Source: Anaerolineae bacterium (lineage in GTDB: Bacteria; Chloroflexota; Anaerolineae; Promineifilales; Promineifilaceae). From it: a stretch of DNA of 37,337 nt. The position numbers and the translations under genes were made by a program. Positions 20,400-28,640 of this stretch are shown here, piece by piece. The number at the start of each line of letters is the position of its first letter. The first letter of the stretch is position 1. Below the pieces are notes generated by a model. That model ran no database searches. It had not been told where the DNA came from and saw only the letters and a program-made list of their open reading frames with translations. The stretch lies in NCBI GenBank assembly GCA_007123775.1, contig SLGK01000113.1:1-37337 (forward strand). Direction: 5' to 3'.

Positions 20400-21971
20400 A
20401 TGAAACTCAACCAACTCACAAACTACCTCCCCTGGCTCGGCGGGCTGCTGCTTTTGGGCGGCACGGCCGTTTATGTTGTCAGCGGCCGCTGGGACAATAT
20501 CGTCAGTCTGCTGCTGCTGGGCGGCGGCGTGGCCCTGCTGCTGTTCGCCTTGCTGCGCCCCGACGAAATACGGCGACTGGTCAGCGGCCGACAGATTCGC
20601 TACGGCGGCAACACCTTCCTGGCCATCCTCTTCTTTGTGGCTATTGCCGTGCTGCTCTACGTCATCACCTACCAAAACAGCCAATGGCGCTTCGACATCA
20701 CTGAAGCTCGCGAATTCACTCCCCTTGCCGAAACACGCCAGCTACTCGAAGAACTGGATGAGCCGGTGCGCGTCCTCGGCTTCTATTCCTTCCAGCGCGG
20801 GGCGCAGCGAGAAATGGCCCGCGAGCGACTGGAAACGCTGCAAGCCTACAGCCAGGGCATGTTGCAGGTAGAATTCGTTGACCCGGACGAGAACCCGGTC
20901 CTGGCCCAGCGTTACGGCGTCAGCCTGGATGGGACGCTGGTATTTGTGCGGGGTGAGGGAGATACGGCCGTGACCACCAGCGCCACCACCCTCACCGACC
21001 GCGCCCTCCATACCGCCCTGCTGCGCGTTATATATCCCGTCGAAAAAACCGCCTACTTCCTCACCGGCCAGGGGCAGCGGGACATCGAAGATTTCAGTCC
21101 CGATGGGCTGGCCCGCGCCCGCACCCTGCTCGAAGACAGCGGCTTTACCGTGCAAACAATCAACCTGTTCGTCACCGGCCAGGTCCCACCTGATGCCGAC
21201 GTCATTCTATTGGTTGACCAGTTTGCCCCCTTCTCACCCGACGATCTGGCCGCCATAAGCGCCTATCTGGACGGCGGCGGCGCGGCTTTTATTGCCCGCG
21301 ACGTGGCCGAAGGGCAGCGCATTGCCGCCGAGCAAGATAGGCTTAACGAGATGCTGTTTGAACAATGGGGCGTCCAGTTCCGGGACGACGTGATCATCGA
21401 GCAGGTGATGGCCCAGGCCGGGGCCGGTTTTGGCCTCACCTTTATCGGCGCGGAGTATGGCGCCAGCCCGATCATCAGCCCCGATTTGCCCCGTTTTGGC
21501 ACCATTTTTGAGGTGGCCCGCTCCATCGACATGCGCTTCCGCATGGGGCTGCAAGCGATCTCGCTTGTGTCTACCAGTGCTGAAGCCTGGGGCGAAACGG
21601 ACATCCAAACCCTGGCCACCCAAGATTTCGCCGAACCCGGCCCCGACGATACCGACGGCCCGCTCCATATCGGCGTCAGCGTGCGCAATGAGGAAACAGA
21701 CGGCCGTATCGTTGTTTTTGGCGACACCGATTTCATCAGCAACGGGCTGATCAACCAGGGGGGCAACAGCCTGCTCTTTAGCAACGCCGTCAACTGGCTG
21801 GCCGGGGATGAGGTAGCCGTAGAAGTAACTCCCCGCCAAACCATTGACCGCCAGCTTATCATCAGCCAGGCGGAATTGGTCTGGCTGCAACTGATCAGCA
21901 TCTGTCTGGGGCCGCTGCTAATGCTGGTGGCTGGCTTCTTTGTCTGGTATTCCCGGAGGCAAACGGTATGA
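20400..21971 (+). CDS. GldG-like ABC auxiliary protein
   Basis: 523 aa. Three hydrophobic segments in the first 90 residues (YLPWLGGLLLLGGTAVYVV, NIVSLLLLGGGVALLLFALL, TFLAILFFVAIAVLLYVITY), a large extracytoplasmic region of the GldG/IFT52-like type (FDITEAREFTPLAETRQLLEELDEPVRVLGFYS, AYFLTGQGQRDIEDFSPDGLARARTLLEDSGFTVQTINL, DADVILLVDQFAPFSPDDLAAISAYLDGGGAAFIARD, GRIVVFGDTDFISNG), and a C-terminal membrane helix (LISICLGPLLMLVAGFFVWYSRR). It probably works with the GldA/GldF-like ABC proteins. The stop overlaps the next start (ATGA). No strong ribosome-binding site precedes the ATG. Confidence 0.92.
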   Translation: MKLNQLTNYLPWLGGLLLLGGTAVYVVSGRWDNIVSLLLLGGGVALLLFALLRPDEIRRLVSGRQIRYGGNTFLAILFFVAIAVLLYVITYQNSQWRFDITEAREFTPLAETRQLLEELDEPVRVLGFYSFQRGAQREMARERLETLQAYSQGMLQVEFVDPDENPVLAQRYGVSLDGTLVFVRGEGDTAVTTSATTLTDRALHTALLRVIYPVEKTAYFLTGQGQRDIEDFSPDGLARARTLLEDSGFTVQTINLFVTGQVPPDADVILLVDQFAPFSPDDLAAISAYLDGGGAAFIARDVAEGQRIAAEQDRLNEMLFEQWGVQFRDDVIIEQVMAQAGAGFGLTFIGAEYGASPIISPDLPRFGTIFEVARSIDMRFRMGLQAISLVSTSAEAWGETDIQTLATQDFAEPGPDDTDGPLHIGVSVRNEETDGRIVVFGDTDFISNGLINQGGNSLLFSNAVNWLAGDEVAVEVTPRQTIDRQLIISQAELVWLQLISICLGPLLMLVAGFFVWYSRRQTV

Positions 21972-22546
21972 GCGGGCGCACAACGGCCGTTCTCTTTGTC
22001 ATTCTGCTGCTGTTAGCTGGTTTCCTGATCTGGCAGAATCAGCAAGAAGATGAGCCAGAAATCGCCACAGTTCAGCCCACCCCACGGCCCGGCCCTGTCA
22101 TCATGCTGGCCGATTATGAGATAGCCGACCTGCACCGCCTGGCAGTTACGCATGTAACAACAGGGGCAGCGCTCGATTACTTGTACGACCATGAGGCGCA
22201 ACCCCGCTGGCGGCTGGCAGAGGGCGGTGAGCCGTTTGAGGGGGGGATGATGGACGTGCATGTACCTGCCTTCTTGGGGCTGCGCTACACGCGGGCTATT
22301 GACATAACAGAGCAGACCAGCCTGGCCGATTTTGGCCTGGACCCACCTGAGTATGAGATTACGATTGAGCTAAGGGGAGAAAACGGCCGTTGGCAAACCT
22401 ATACCTACCACATCGGCGGCCGCACCATCGATCAGCTAGGCTACTACGTCCAGCAGGAAGGGGTTGACGATTTAATCTACATCATCCCCAGCGGCTTTAT
22501 CAGCAACATTACCAATATCCTCAACGATCCCATCTTGCCTCCGTGA
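21968..22546 (+). CDS. DUF4340 domain protein
   Basis: 192 aa, shorter than many DUF4340 proteins. An N-terminal signal anchor (TTAVLFVILLLLAGFLIWQNQ, residues 4-24), then DUF4340-like beta sequence (ADYEIADLHRLAVTHV, PRWRLAEGGEPFEGGMMDVHVPAFLGLRYTRAI, LADFGLDPPEYEITIELRGENGRWQTYTYHIGGRTIDQLGYYVQQEGVDDLIYIIPSGFISNI). LADFGLDPPEYEI is the family hallmark. It is translationally coupled to the GldG-like gene through ATGA and is the last gene of the operon. Confidence 0.88.
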   Translation: MSGRTTAVLFVILLLLAGFLIWQNQQEDEPEIATVQPTPRPGPVIMLADYEIADLHRLAVTHVTTGAALDYLYDHEAQPRWRLAEGGEPFEGGMMDVHVPAFLGLRYTRAIDITEQTSLADFGLDPPEYEITIELRGENGRWQTYTYHIGGRTIDQLGYYVQQEGVDDLIYIIPSGFISNITNILNDPILPP

Positions 22547-22603
22547 GACTCAGCTTAGATTGGACCAATTGACAAAACCGGTTCAATCTGAAAGGACCGG
22601 CTT

Positions 22604-23077
22604 ATGTTATTCTTACGCGCGCTGTTTGCTTTTTTACTTGTCCCCGGCGTAGTCGCGTTTTTGCTGCCGCTGCTCATTGCTTACTTTGACCCCTGGCGCG
22701 GTGCCGAATGGGCGCCCGGCCTGATGCCGGTGGTCGTTGGCGCTTTTATCTTACTCTGGTGCGTACGTGATTTCTACGTGGCTGGCAAAGGTACCCTAGC
22801 CCCCTGGTCGCCGCCGCAGCATCTTGTCACGGTCGGACTGTACCGCCTGGTCCGCAACCCGATGTACGTCGGCGTGCTGACCCTTGTCACCGGTTGGGCG
22901 ATCTACTTCACATCTCTTATCCTGGGTGGCTACGCGCTCTTTCTGGCCATTCGCTTTCATATGCATGTACGTGGCTATGAGGAGCCGTGGTTGGCGTCTG
23001 AGTTTGGCAAAGAGTGGGAAAGATACAAAACGGCTGTTCCCCGCTGGCGTCCCCGTTTACGGCCGTGGCGCGGATAA
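22604..23077 (+). CDS. Isoprenylcysteine carboxyl methyltransferase (ICMT)-like membrane methyltransferase
   Basis: 157 aa with about four membrane helices. Family residues: VTVGLYRLVRNPMYVGVLTLVTGWAIYF (the SAM-binding RNPMY segment), HMHVRGYEEPWLASEFGKEWERYKTAVPRWRPRL at the C-terminus (conserved EE..L...FG..W..Y...VPRW). It methylates an unknown lipid or isoprenoid-like substrate in the membrane. AAAGGA lies 8 nt upstream of the ATG. It is separate from the Gld-like operon by 57 nt. Confidence 0.9.
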   Translation: MLFLRALFAFLLVPGVVAFLLPLLIAYFDPWRGAEWAPGLMPVVVGAFILLWCVRDFYVAGKGTLAPWSPPQHLVTVGLYRLVRNPMYVGVLTLVTGWAIYFTSLILGGYALFLAIRFHMHVRGYEEPWLASEFGKEWERYKTAVPRWRPRLRPWRG

Positions 23078-23339
23078 TGGTGCGGTGCATGGTCACACAC
23101 TTGTGGTCGCCTGGCCTGGGCAGACACTACACCATAATTCTACATTGGCCAGGAAGCGCGACACCCTCAGCACGGCGGGGGATGCTCGTGTACCTGGGTA
23201 TGCGCCACCCCGCACGCTACGGCGAAATCTTGCAGCGTCTTGGGCTTCACAGCTGAAATTGCCTTTATGTATTAGGATCCGGTGGTGCCGGTGTCAGACT
23301 ACAAAATCTGGACAACTTTGTAGTCTGACGGGATTCTGG
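23078..23339. other. Non-coding gap between convergent ICMT-like gene and lon
   Basis: 262 nt without a convincing gene. It contains a short open frame whose codon use is unlike the neighbours, and the hairpin at 23293-23329. Nothing else is recognisable. Confidence 0.6.
23293..23329. terminator. Perfect 13-bp hairpin between convergent genes
   Basis: GTCAGACTACAAA (23293-23305) pairs perfectly with TTTGTAGTCTGAC (23317-23329) around an 11-nt loop. It lies 10 nt from the lon stop codon and could end transcription in both directions, though no T-tract follows on either strand. Confidence 0.55.
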
Positions 23340-25745
23340 TCACGCCCGAATAGTGTGGTCGCTCTTGGGCGTAGGCGGCGGTACCAGCTTGGCTTCTCCT
23401 TTATCGAGCGAGAAAGGCGCTTCCGTTGCGGCCAGCAGCGCCACTTCCAACACCTCATCCAGATGGCCCACCGGGATTAAGGTCAGGTCTTCACGAATGC
23501 GATCCGGCAGTTCGGGGATGTCTTTGGCGTTGTCTTTGGGCAGCAGCACCGTCTTGATACCGGCCCGGTGAGCGGCTATCGTTTTTTGCTTGAGGCCGCC
23601 AATAGCCAGCACCTTACCCCGCAGCGTCACTTCACCCGTCATGGCTACATTGCGGCTGACGGGGCGATTGGTAAAAGCGGAGATAACGGCCGTTGCCATA
23701 CTAATGCCCGCGCTGGGACCATCCTTGGGTGTGGCCCCATCCGGTACGTGGATGTGAATGTTAATCTTGTCAAAGATGGCCGGTTCCAGCCCTAAACGAC
23801 GGGCATTGGCCCGGGCATAGGTCAGCGCCGCCTGCGCCGATTCCTGCATCACATCACCTAACGAACCGGTCAGCGTAATCTTGCCGCTGCCTTCCGTCAG
23901 GCTCACTTCGATGGGTAAAATGTTGCCGCCATAGCTGTTCACGGCCAATCCCGTCACCAGGCCGATCTCATCTTCCTCTTCGGCCATACCATAGGTGAAC
24001 TTCTCCGGCCCCAAGTGTTCGGTGATTTGTTCGGCCGTTACCGTAAACGGTCCCGCCTCACCACCGGCCACCTTGACCGCCAGCTTGCGGACCACTTTAC
24101 CAATGTTGCGCTCAAGCTGACGCACGCCCGCCTCTCGCGTGTAGTGACGAATCAGCGTCCGCAACCCATCTTCGGTCAACGTCACCTCAACATCGGCAAT
24201 CCCGTTGCCCTCAAGCTGCTTTTTCAGTAGATATTGCTCGGCAATGGCCAGCTTTTCATCCTCGATATAGCCCGGCATCTGAATCGTCTCCATGCGGTCC
24301 AGCAGCGGGGCCGGGATGGTGCTAAGCTGGTTCGAGGTGGTAATAAAGATGACGTCGCTCAGGTCAAACGGCACTTCCAGGTAATGGTCAGTGAAGCTGT
24401 TGTTCTGCTCCGGGTCCAGTACCTCTAGCAGGGCTGAGGCCGGGTCGCCACGCCAGTCTGAGCCAACCTTGTCGATTTCGTCTAGCACAACAACAGGGTT
24501 GCGCGTTTCTACATCACGCAGGGCACGGATCAGCCGGCCGGGGATAGCGCCAATATAGGTGCGCCGGTGGCCACGAATCTCGGCCTCGTCACGGACGCCG
24601 CCCAGACTGATGCGGGCCATCTTGCGCCCAATAGCCCGCGCCACGGAGGTGGCAATTGAGGTTTTACCGACGCCGGGCGGGCCGTTGAGGTTGATAATGG
24701 CCCCTTTCATTTTGTTACCGGCCAGCTTACGCACAGCCACATATTCCACGATGCGGTCTTTGACATCATCCAGACCGTAATGGTCTTCGTCCAAAATCTG
24801 GCGTACGTGATGGACATCCAGGTCATCTTCGGTGGCGGTGGCCCAGGGCAATTCGACCAGCCATTCCAAATAGGTGCGGATGACGCTGGCTTCGGCTGAC
24901 TGCTGCCCCTGGTATTCCAGGCGACTGAGTTCTTTCTGGGCACGCTCCTCCACTTCGGCCGGCATTTGGGCCTCTTCAATTTTACGCCGCAGCTCTTCAA
25001 TGAGGTCTTCGCCCCCTTCACCCAACTCTTTGCGAATGGCCTTCATCTGCTCGCGCAGCAGGTAATCGCGCTGCGCTTTGTCGGCCCCTTCGCGGGCTTC
25101 GCTCTGTATTTTGCTGCGGATTTCGGCCACGCGCAGCTCTTTCTTGAGAAAGTCGTTGACGATTTCCAGCCGCTCGATGCCGTTGGGATTGGTCAGCAGA
25201 TCGATCTCCATTTCCAGCGACAGGTTGAGCAGACCGGCGATATAGTCGGCCAGGTCGCCCGCCAACGTTTTGGTGCGGGTAATGGCCATGACCTGCGGGT
25301 TGGCTTCACCCAGCGTTTCGGCGTATTGCTCCAGGTAGGCGATGGTTTCGGCCGTTAATTCAGGGGCTTCACGGTCAGTTTGATGCTCAAGCTCGCCAAA
25401 GTAGCCCAGCAAAAAGGGTTCGCTGTTTCTGATTTTGTCAATACGCACCCGCCGCTTGAGTTCGACCAGCATCTGCACACCCATGTGGGGGGCACGCAGC
25501 ACGTCGCGCACGCTGGCCAATATGCCCACCGGCACCAGGTCTGTTTGCTCAGGCGAATCCACATCAGCCTGGTATTGGATGGTGATCAGGATGTCACCTT
25601 TTTTCTCGATAGCCTCTTGCACGGCCGCTAACGAGCGCCGCCGGCCGATAGAGATAGTGGTCGTAATACCGGGGAAAACCACGCCGCCGCGTAATGGCAC
25701 CACGGGGAGCGGTTGTTGGATTGTCTGTCTATTCATGTTTGTCAT
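23340..25745 (-). CDS. lon: ATP-dependent protease Lon (LonA)
   Basis: 801 aa, full length. N-terminal substrate-recognition domain ([15 protein letters not shown] at 13-27), helical region to about 300, Walker A GPPGVGKT at 355-362, Walker [12 protein letters not shown] at 418-428, sensor region [18 protein letters not shown], and a protease domain with catalytic S678 (PKDGPSAGI) and K721 ([14 protein letters not shown]). It is a soluble hexamer that degrades damaged and regulatory proteins. The C-terminal 40 residues are a variable tail. The start at 25745 has AAGGA about 12 nt upstream; a second ATG at 25736 is possible. Only one ACGGCCGT-type site lies in this 2.4-kb gene. The 167-nt upstream gap holds near-palindromic AATAGTACGTAGTATT at 25826-25841. 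Confidence 0.98.
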   Translation of the reverse strand: MTNMNRQTIQQPLPVVPLRGGVVFPGITTTISIGRRRSLAAVQEAIEKKGDILITIQYQADVDSPEQTDLVPVGILASVRDVLRAPHMGVQMLVELKRRVRIDKIRNSEPFLLGYFGELEHQTDREAPELTAETIAYLEQYAETLGEANPQVMAITRTKTLAGDLADYIAGLLNLSLEMEIDLLTNPNGIERLEIVNDFLKKELRVAEIRSKIQSEAREGADKAQRDYLLREQMKAIRKELGEGGEDLIEELRRKIEEAQMPAEVEERAQKELSRLEYQGQQSAEASVIRTYLEWLVELPWATATEDDLDVHHVRQILDEDHYGLDDVKDRIVEYVAVRKLAGNKMKGAIINLNGPPGVGKTSIATSVARAIGRKMARISLGGVRDEAEIRGHRRTYIGAIPGRLIRALRDVETRNPVVVLDEIDKVGSDWRGDPASALLEVLDPEQNNSFTDHYLEVPFDLSDVIFITTSNQLSTIPAPLLDRMETIQMPGYIEDEKLAIAEQYLLKKQLEGNGIADVEVTLTEDGLRTLIRHYTREAGVRQLERNIGKVVRKLAVKVAGGEAGPFTVTAEQITEHLGPEKFTYGMAEEEDEIGLVTGLAVNSYGGNILPIEVSLTEGSGKITLTGSLGDVMQESAQAALTYARANARRLGLEPAIFDKINIHIHVPDGATPKDGPSAGISMATAVISAFTNRPVSRNVAMTGEVTLRGKVLAIGGLKQKTIAAHRAGIKTVLLPKDNAKDIPELPDRIREDLTLIPVGHLDEVLEVALLAATEAPFSLDKGEAKLVPPPTPKSDHTIRA

Positions 25746-25912
25746 AGTCTGTCTATTCCTTACCTTACCCTCTTATCCAAGTCATGCTGCTTACCAGTAT
25801 GCTACAGACAAAAAGGGATCACAATAGTACGTAGTATTCTATGACACAACTGTTAACAGAACGATAGTTTTGTATCTGAATTGCGTTAGAAATATTGAGT
25901 GAAGCGTGACGG

Positions 25913-26338
25913 TTAGCCGCCGCGCTTCATTTTGTACAACATGCCAATCATGGCACCGAAGGCGGTGAAGAAGGCAATGCTGATTTTGGTCACATCGACG
26001 ATGGGTTCTACACGAACGCCGGTGGGCGTCATGATGATAGCTGCTACGGGCCGAGCCTGGGCCGTACCCCCGCCCCCACCGCCACCGCCCCCACCGAGAT
26101 TAACGGCCGTATCTGCATTTCCCTCTTGGTCCGGGGCCACACCACCGCCGCCACCAAACCCAAAGCCAAAACCGGCCGTTACCTCCGAGGCGGTAATCAC
26201 CGTCTGCTCATGGGCCGTCACCGGCGGGCTAAACACCACTTCCGGCTGAGTGACGGTAAATAGTTTAGCCATTAGCTCGTTGGCCTTCTCCTGGCTGGGA
26301 ATCTTCTCAATGAACATTTTGTTCAAATCATCGCTCAT
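25913..26338 (-). CDS. GerW/YtfJ-like protein
   Basis: 141 aa. The middle and end match the GerW (YtfJ) family: TVITASEVTAGFGFGFGGGGG, a ten-Gly run, then ARPVAAIIMTPTGVRVEPIVD. The N-terminus (MSDDLNKMFIEKIPSQEKANELMAKLF) is helical, and a C-terminal hydrophobic segment (ISIAFFTAFGAMIGMLYKMKRGG) suggests membrane attachment. In Bacillus the family is a sporulation protein; here, with no spore genes visible, the role is unknown. GAGGTGAG lies 4 nt upstream of the ATG. An inverted repeat TGAAGCG/CGCTTCA overlaps the stop codon and could act as a weak terminator. Confidence 0.85.
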   Translation of the reverse strand: MSDDLNKMFIEKIPSQEKANELMAKLFTVTQPEVVFSPPVTAHEQTVITASEVTAGFGFGFGGGGGVAPDQEGNADTAVNLGGGGGGGGGGTAQARPVAAIIMTPTGVRVEPIVDVTKISIAFFTAFGAMIGMLYKMKRGG

Positions 26339-26364
26339 GGTCTCACCTCATTAATCTGTTGCGC

Positions 26365-26387
26365 AGAGATACGCACTACGGACTACG
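26365..26387. repeat. Half copy of the GCGTAGT word family
   Basis: TACGCACTACGGACTACGCCTTACG-like words form one arm only, overlapping the last codon of the 92-aa gene (stop 26383-26385). A partner arm is not visible. Confidence 0.6.
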
Positions 26388-26661
26388 CCTTACGTTTCCT
26401 CAAATTGATCAACAACAGCAACACCACCACCCCATACAATCCCCACTGTACCAGCCGCGTGGGATCAGTAATAGGCTGGTAGTGGTGGCTGTTGGTTTGC
26501 TCATTGGTTACAGTAACGCCAAGCGGCCGGTTCCAGATCAGGGCGGCAAACGGTAAGCGCAACCCAATCACCTGCGCGCGGGGTGTGACGGTGATATGGC
26601 CCTGCCGGACGGAACGGCCGTCTTGGGTATAATAGATGAAGGGTGTGGTTGGCTCGTTCAT
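26383..26661 (-). CDS. Small membrane protein, function unknown
   Basis: 92 aa. A beta-rich N-terminal part (FIYYTQDGRSVRQGHITVTPRAQVIGLRLPFAALIWNRPLGVTVTNEQ) is followed by a single C-terminal helix (LVQWGLYGVVVLLLLINLRKRK), giving a tail-anchored topology. I do not recognise the family. The ATG at 26661 lies 7 nt after TATAAT (26674-26669, minus strand) with no Shine-Dalgarno, another leaderless-type start. It is divergent from the rlmI-like gene, with 45 nt between the starts. Confidence 0.7.
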   Translation of the reverse strand: MNEPTTPFIYYTQDGRSVRQGHITVTPRAQVIGLRLPFAALIWNRPLGVTVTNEQTNSHHYQPITDPTRLVQWGLYGVVVLLLLINLRKRKA

Positions 26662-26668
26662 GGCTGCT

Positions 26669-26674
26669 ATTATA
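26669..26674 (-). promoter_or_regulatory. -10 box TATAAT, leaderless type
   Basis: A perfect TATAAT on the minus strand ends 7 nt before the ATG at 26661. The -35 position reads CCTGTG at 17-nt spacing, which is poor. The 7-nt gap equals that at the DUF1385 and GH13 genes. Confidence 0.5.
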
Positions 26675-26706
26675 CCCGATTTGGATTGGAACACAGGTCG
26701 TATTCT

Positions 26707-27957
26707 ATGGTTGATCGTCTATCACCTATTTTGCAAGCACTGCCCCGGCCGGCCGAACGAAATATTGCCGTCCATGTGACCCCCGCCGCCGAGCGGGCTA
26801 TTCGCAGCGGCCACCCCTGGCTGTTTGACCAATCGATCCGCCGGCTGAGTCGCCACGGCCGTTCCGGGGACCTGGCCGTTATTTTTGACCGCAAGGATCG
26901 CTTTCTGGCTGTGGGGCTGTATGATCCCGACTCGCCGATCAGAGTGCGTATTTTGCAGCAGGGCACACCAGCGGCAATCAGCCGGGCCTGGTTTGAGCAA
27001 CAAATAGCGACCTCTGTGACCAAGAGACGGCCGTTACTGACCGACCAGACCAACGGCTGTCGTCTTATTCATGGCGAAAACGACGGCCTGCCCGGCCTGG
27101 TCCTGGATCGCTATGCCGACACTTGCGTCATCAAGCTCTATACCACCGCCTGGCTGCCCCATCTGCCCAATGTGTTGACCGCACTGCATGACACGGTTAA
27201 ACCAGAGCGGCTCGTCCTGCGTCTCAGCCGCGGCCTGCAAGCTGATCCCGACCAACTGCACGGCTTGTCTGACGGACTGTTACTATGGGGACCGCCGCTG
27301 GATGGCCCTGTTCTATTTCGGGAGAATGGGCTGACTTTTGCCGTGGATGTGGTAGCGGGGCAAAAGACCGGCTTCTTTTTGGACCAGCGCGACAATCGGG
27401 CACGGGTCGAGCCGCTGGCAATGGGCAAGCGCGTGCTGAATGTTTTCGCCTACACCGGGGGCTTTTCGCTGTATGCGGCGCGTGGGGGAGCCACGGCCGT
27501 TACCAGCCTTGATTTAAGCCAGCCAGCCTTAGAAACGGCCGTGACCAACTTCTACCTCAACCACCACCTGCCCGGCGTGGCTGCCGCCCGCCATACGCTG
27601 CTGCAAGGCGATGCCTTTCAGCGCATGGAAGAACTGATCGCAAAAAAAGAGACGTTTGATCTGGTCATTATCGACCCGCCCTCCTTTGCCCGCCAGCAGG
27701 CGGAGACAGAACGGGCCCTGGCAGCCTATGCCCGGCTGACCGGGCTGGCGTTGCGCCTGCTACCGTCAGGGGGCACGCTGGTACAGGCCTCTTGCTCCAG
27801 CCGCGTGCCAGCAGCCGATTTCTTTGACACCATTTACCAAACGGCGCAAAAAGAAAAACGGCCGTTGCGCCAAATCGAGCGCACCGGCCATCCAATTGAT
27901 CATCCTATTCGTTTCGCCGAGGGGGAATACCTGAAATGTCTGTTCGCTATCGTCTAG
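26707..27957 (+). CDS. rlmI: Class I SAM-dependent rRNA methyltransferase (RlmI/YccW-like)
   Basis: 416 aa. An N-terminal PUA-like domain (VHVTPAAERAIRSGHPWLFDQSIRRL...GDLAVIFDRKDRFLAVGLYDPDSPIRVRIL), then a RlmI-type central region (RLIHGENDGLPGLVLDRYADTCVIKLYT), and a Rossmann methyltransferase domain (VVAGQKTGFFLDQRDNR, VLNVFAYTGGFSLYAARGGATAVTSLDLS, FDLVIIDPPSFAR, LVQASCSSRV). RlmI makes m5C in 23S rRNA; the exact target base here is inferred from the family. The start at 26707 has AGG about 8 nt upstream; the upstream open frame overlaps the divergent gene. The stop codon directly abuts that of the next gene on the other strand (TAG/CTA). Confidence 0.92.
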   Translation: MVDRLSPILQALPRPAERNIAVHVTPAAERAIRSGHPWLFDQSIRRLSRHGRSGDLAVIFDRKDRFLAVGLYDPDSPIRVRILQQGTPAAISRAWFEQQIATSVTKRRPLLTDQTNGCRLIHGENDGLPGLVLDRYADTCVIKLYTTAWLPHLPNVLTALHDTVKPERLVLRLSRGLQADPDQLHGLSDGLLLWGPPLDGPVLFRENGLTFAVDVVAGQKTGFFLDQRDNRARVEPLAMGKRVLNVFAYTGGFSLYAARGGATAVTSLDLSQPALETAVTNFYLNHHLPGVAAARHTLLQGDAFQRMEELIAKKETFDLVIIDPPSFARQQAETERALAAYARLTGLALRLLPSGGTLVQASCSSRVPAADFFDTIYQTAQKEKRPLRQIERTGHPIDHPIRFAEGEYLKCLFAIV

Positions 27958-28617
27958 CTATTTGTCGCGGAACTTCGCGTCAAGCTCTTCCAGCAGTTGG
28001 GCCGCCTCTACCAGCTTATCCAGCGGATTTTCCTCACCCACAAAATAGCGGTAATCGGCCGGCATCAGGTCTAGCACGTTAATCAATTCTTCATACCGCT
28101 CTTTGAGTGCCTTGTCTGTTACCCCAAACGCTTTAGCCAGCTTTGGTCGCTCCAGTTCCGTGAAGTTCACTTTGCCGATGGCATAAGCCAACGAAGCCGC
28201 CCACAAACTGGGCTTGGCTTGCGGCAGTGGCCGGCGACCAACCGTAATGCGAAATTCCAGCCACATCTGAATCGCCTTGCCGATCTGCTGCAGAGGCATT
28301 TCTTCGGCCCGCATTGTTTCGATTAAAGAGGTCTCTACCTCATCCAGCGCCGACGAAAACAAACGCTCATACCGTTCAACAATGTCGGGATCACTTTCCG
28401 TGCGGATATAGTCACCCAACGACTGCATGGCGTGTTGGTAATCGCTGCTACGGGCGTAGGCACGCGCCAAGTTCAAATGATATTCGGGATTATCAGGATC
28501 ATGCTCGGTAGCTTCCTTGAAAGCCACAATCGCATTATCAATATCCCAATTCTCAAAACAGTCCAATCCAGCTTTGTTTTGCTTAACAGCCTGACGCTTA
28601 TTTTTCTCTGCGGCCAT
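27958..28617 (-). CDS. TPR-repeat protein, function unknown
   Basis: 219 aa, soluble. One or two TPR units at the N-terminus (NKAGLDCFENWDIDNAIVAFKEATEHDPDNPEYHLNLARAYARSSDYQHAMQSLGDYIRTE, residues 14-72), then a helical C-terminal domain (MPLQQIGKAIQMWLEFRITVGRRPLPQAKPSLWAASLAYAIGKVNF, LAKAFGVTDKALKERYEEL) resembling a helix-turn-helix or transcription-factor-IIB-like cyclin fold; the latter comparison is weak. AAGGTGAG precedes the ATG. It converges with the rlmI-like gene with no base between the stops, so the two 3' ends must overlap as transcripts. Confidence 0.82.
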   Translation of the reverse strand: MAAEKNKRQAVKQNKAGLDCFENWDIDNAIVAFKEATEHDPDNPEYHLNLARAYARSSDYQHAMQSLGDYIRTESDPDIVERYERLFSSALDEVETSLIETMRAEEMPLQQIGKAIQMWLEFRITVGRRPLPQAKPSLWAASLAYAIGKVNFTELERPKLAKAFGVTDKALKERYEELINVLDLMPADYRYFVGEENPLDKLVEAAQLLEELDAKFRDK

Positions 28618-28640
28618 AACTCACCTTCTCGTCACTTTGC

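Noticed and set aside
23014..23256. 80-codon open frame after the ICMT-like gene
   Set aside because: It overlaps the ICMT-like gene out of frame and its downstream part has unusual composition and no family features.
25746..25912. Heat-shock (CIRCE) operator before lon
   Set aside because: No TTAGCACTC/GAGTGCTAA arms; only a near-palindromic AATAGTACGTAGTATT of unclear meaning.
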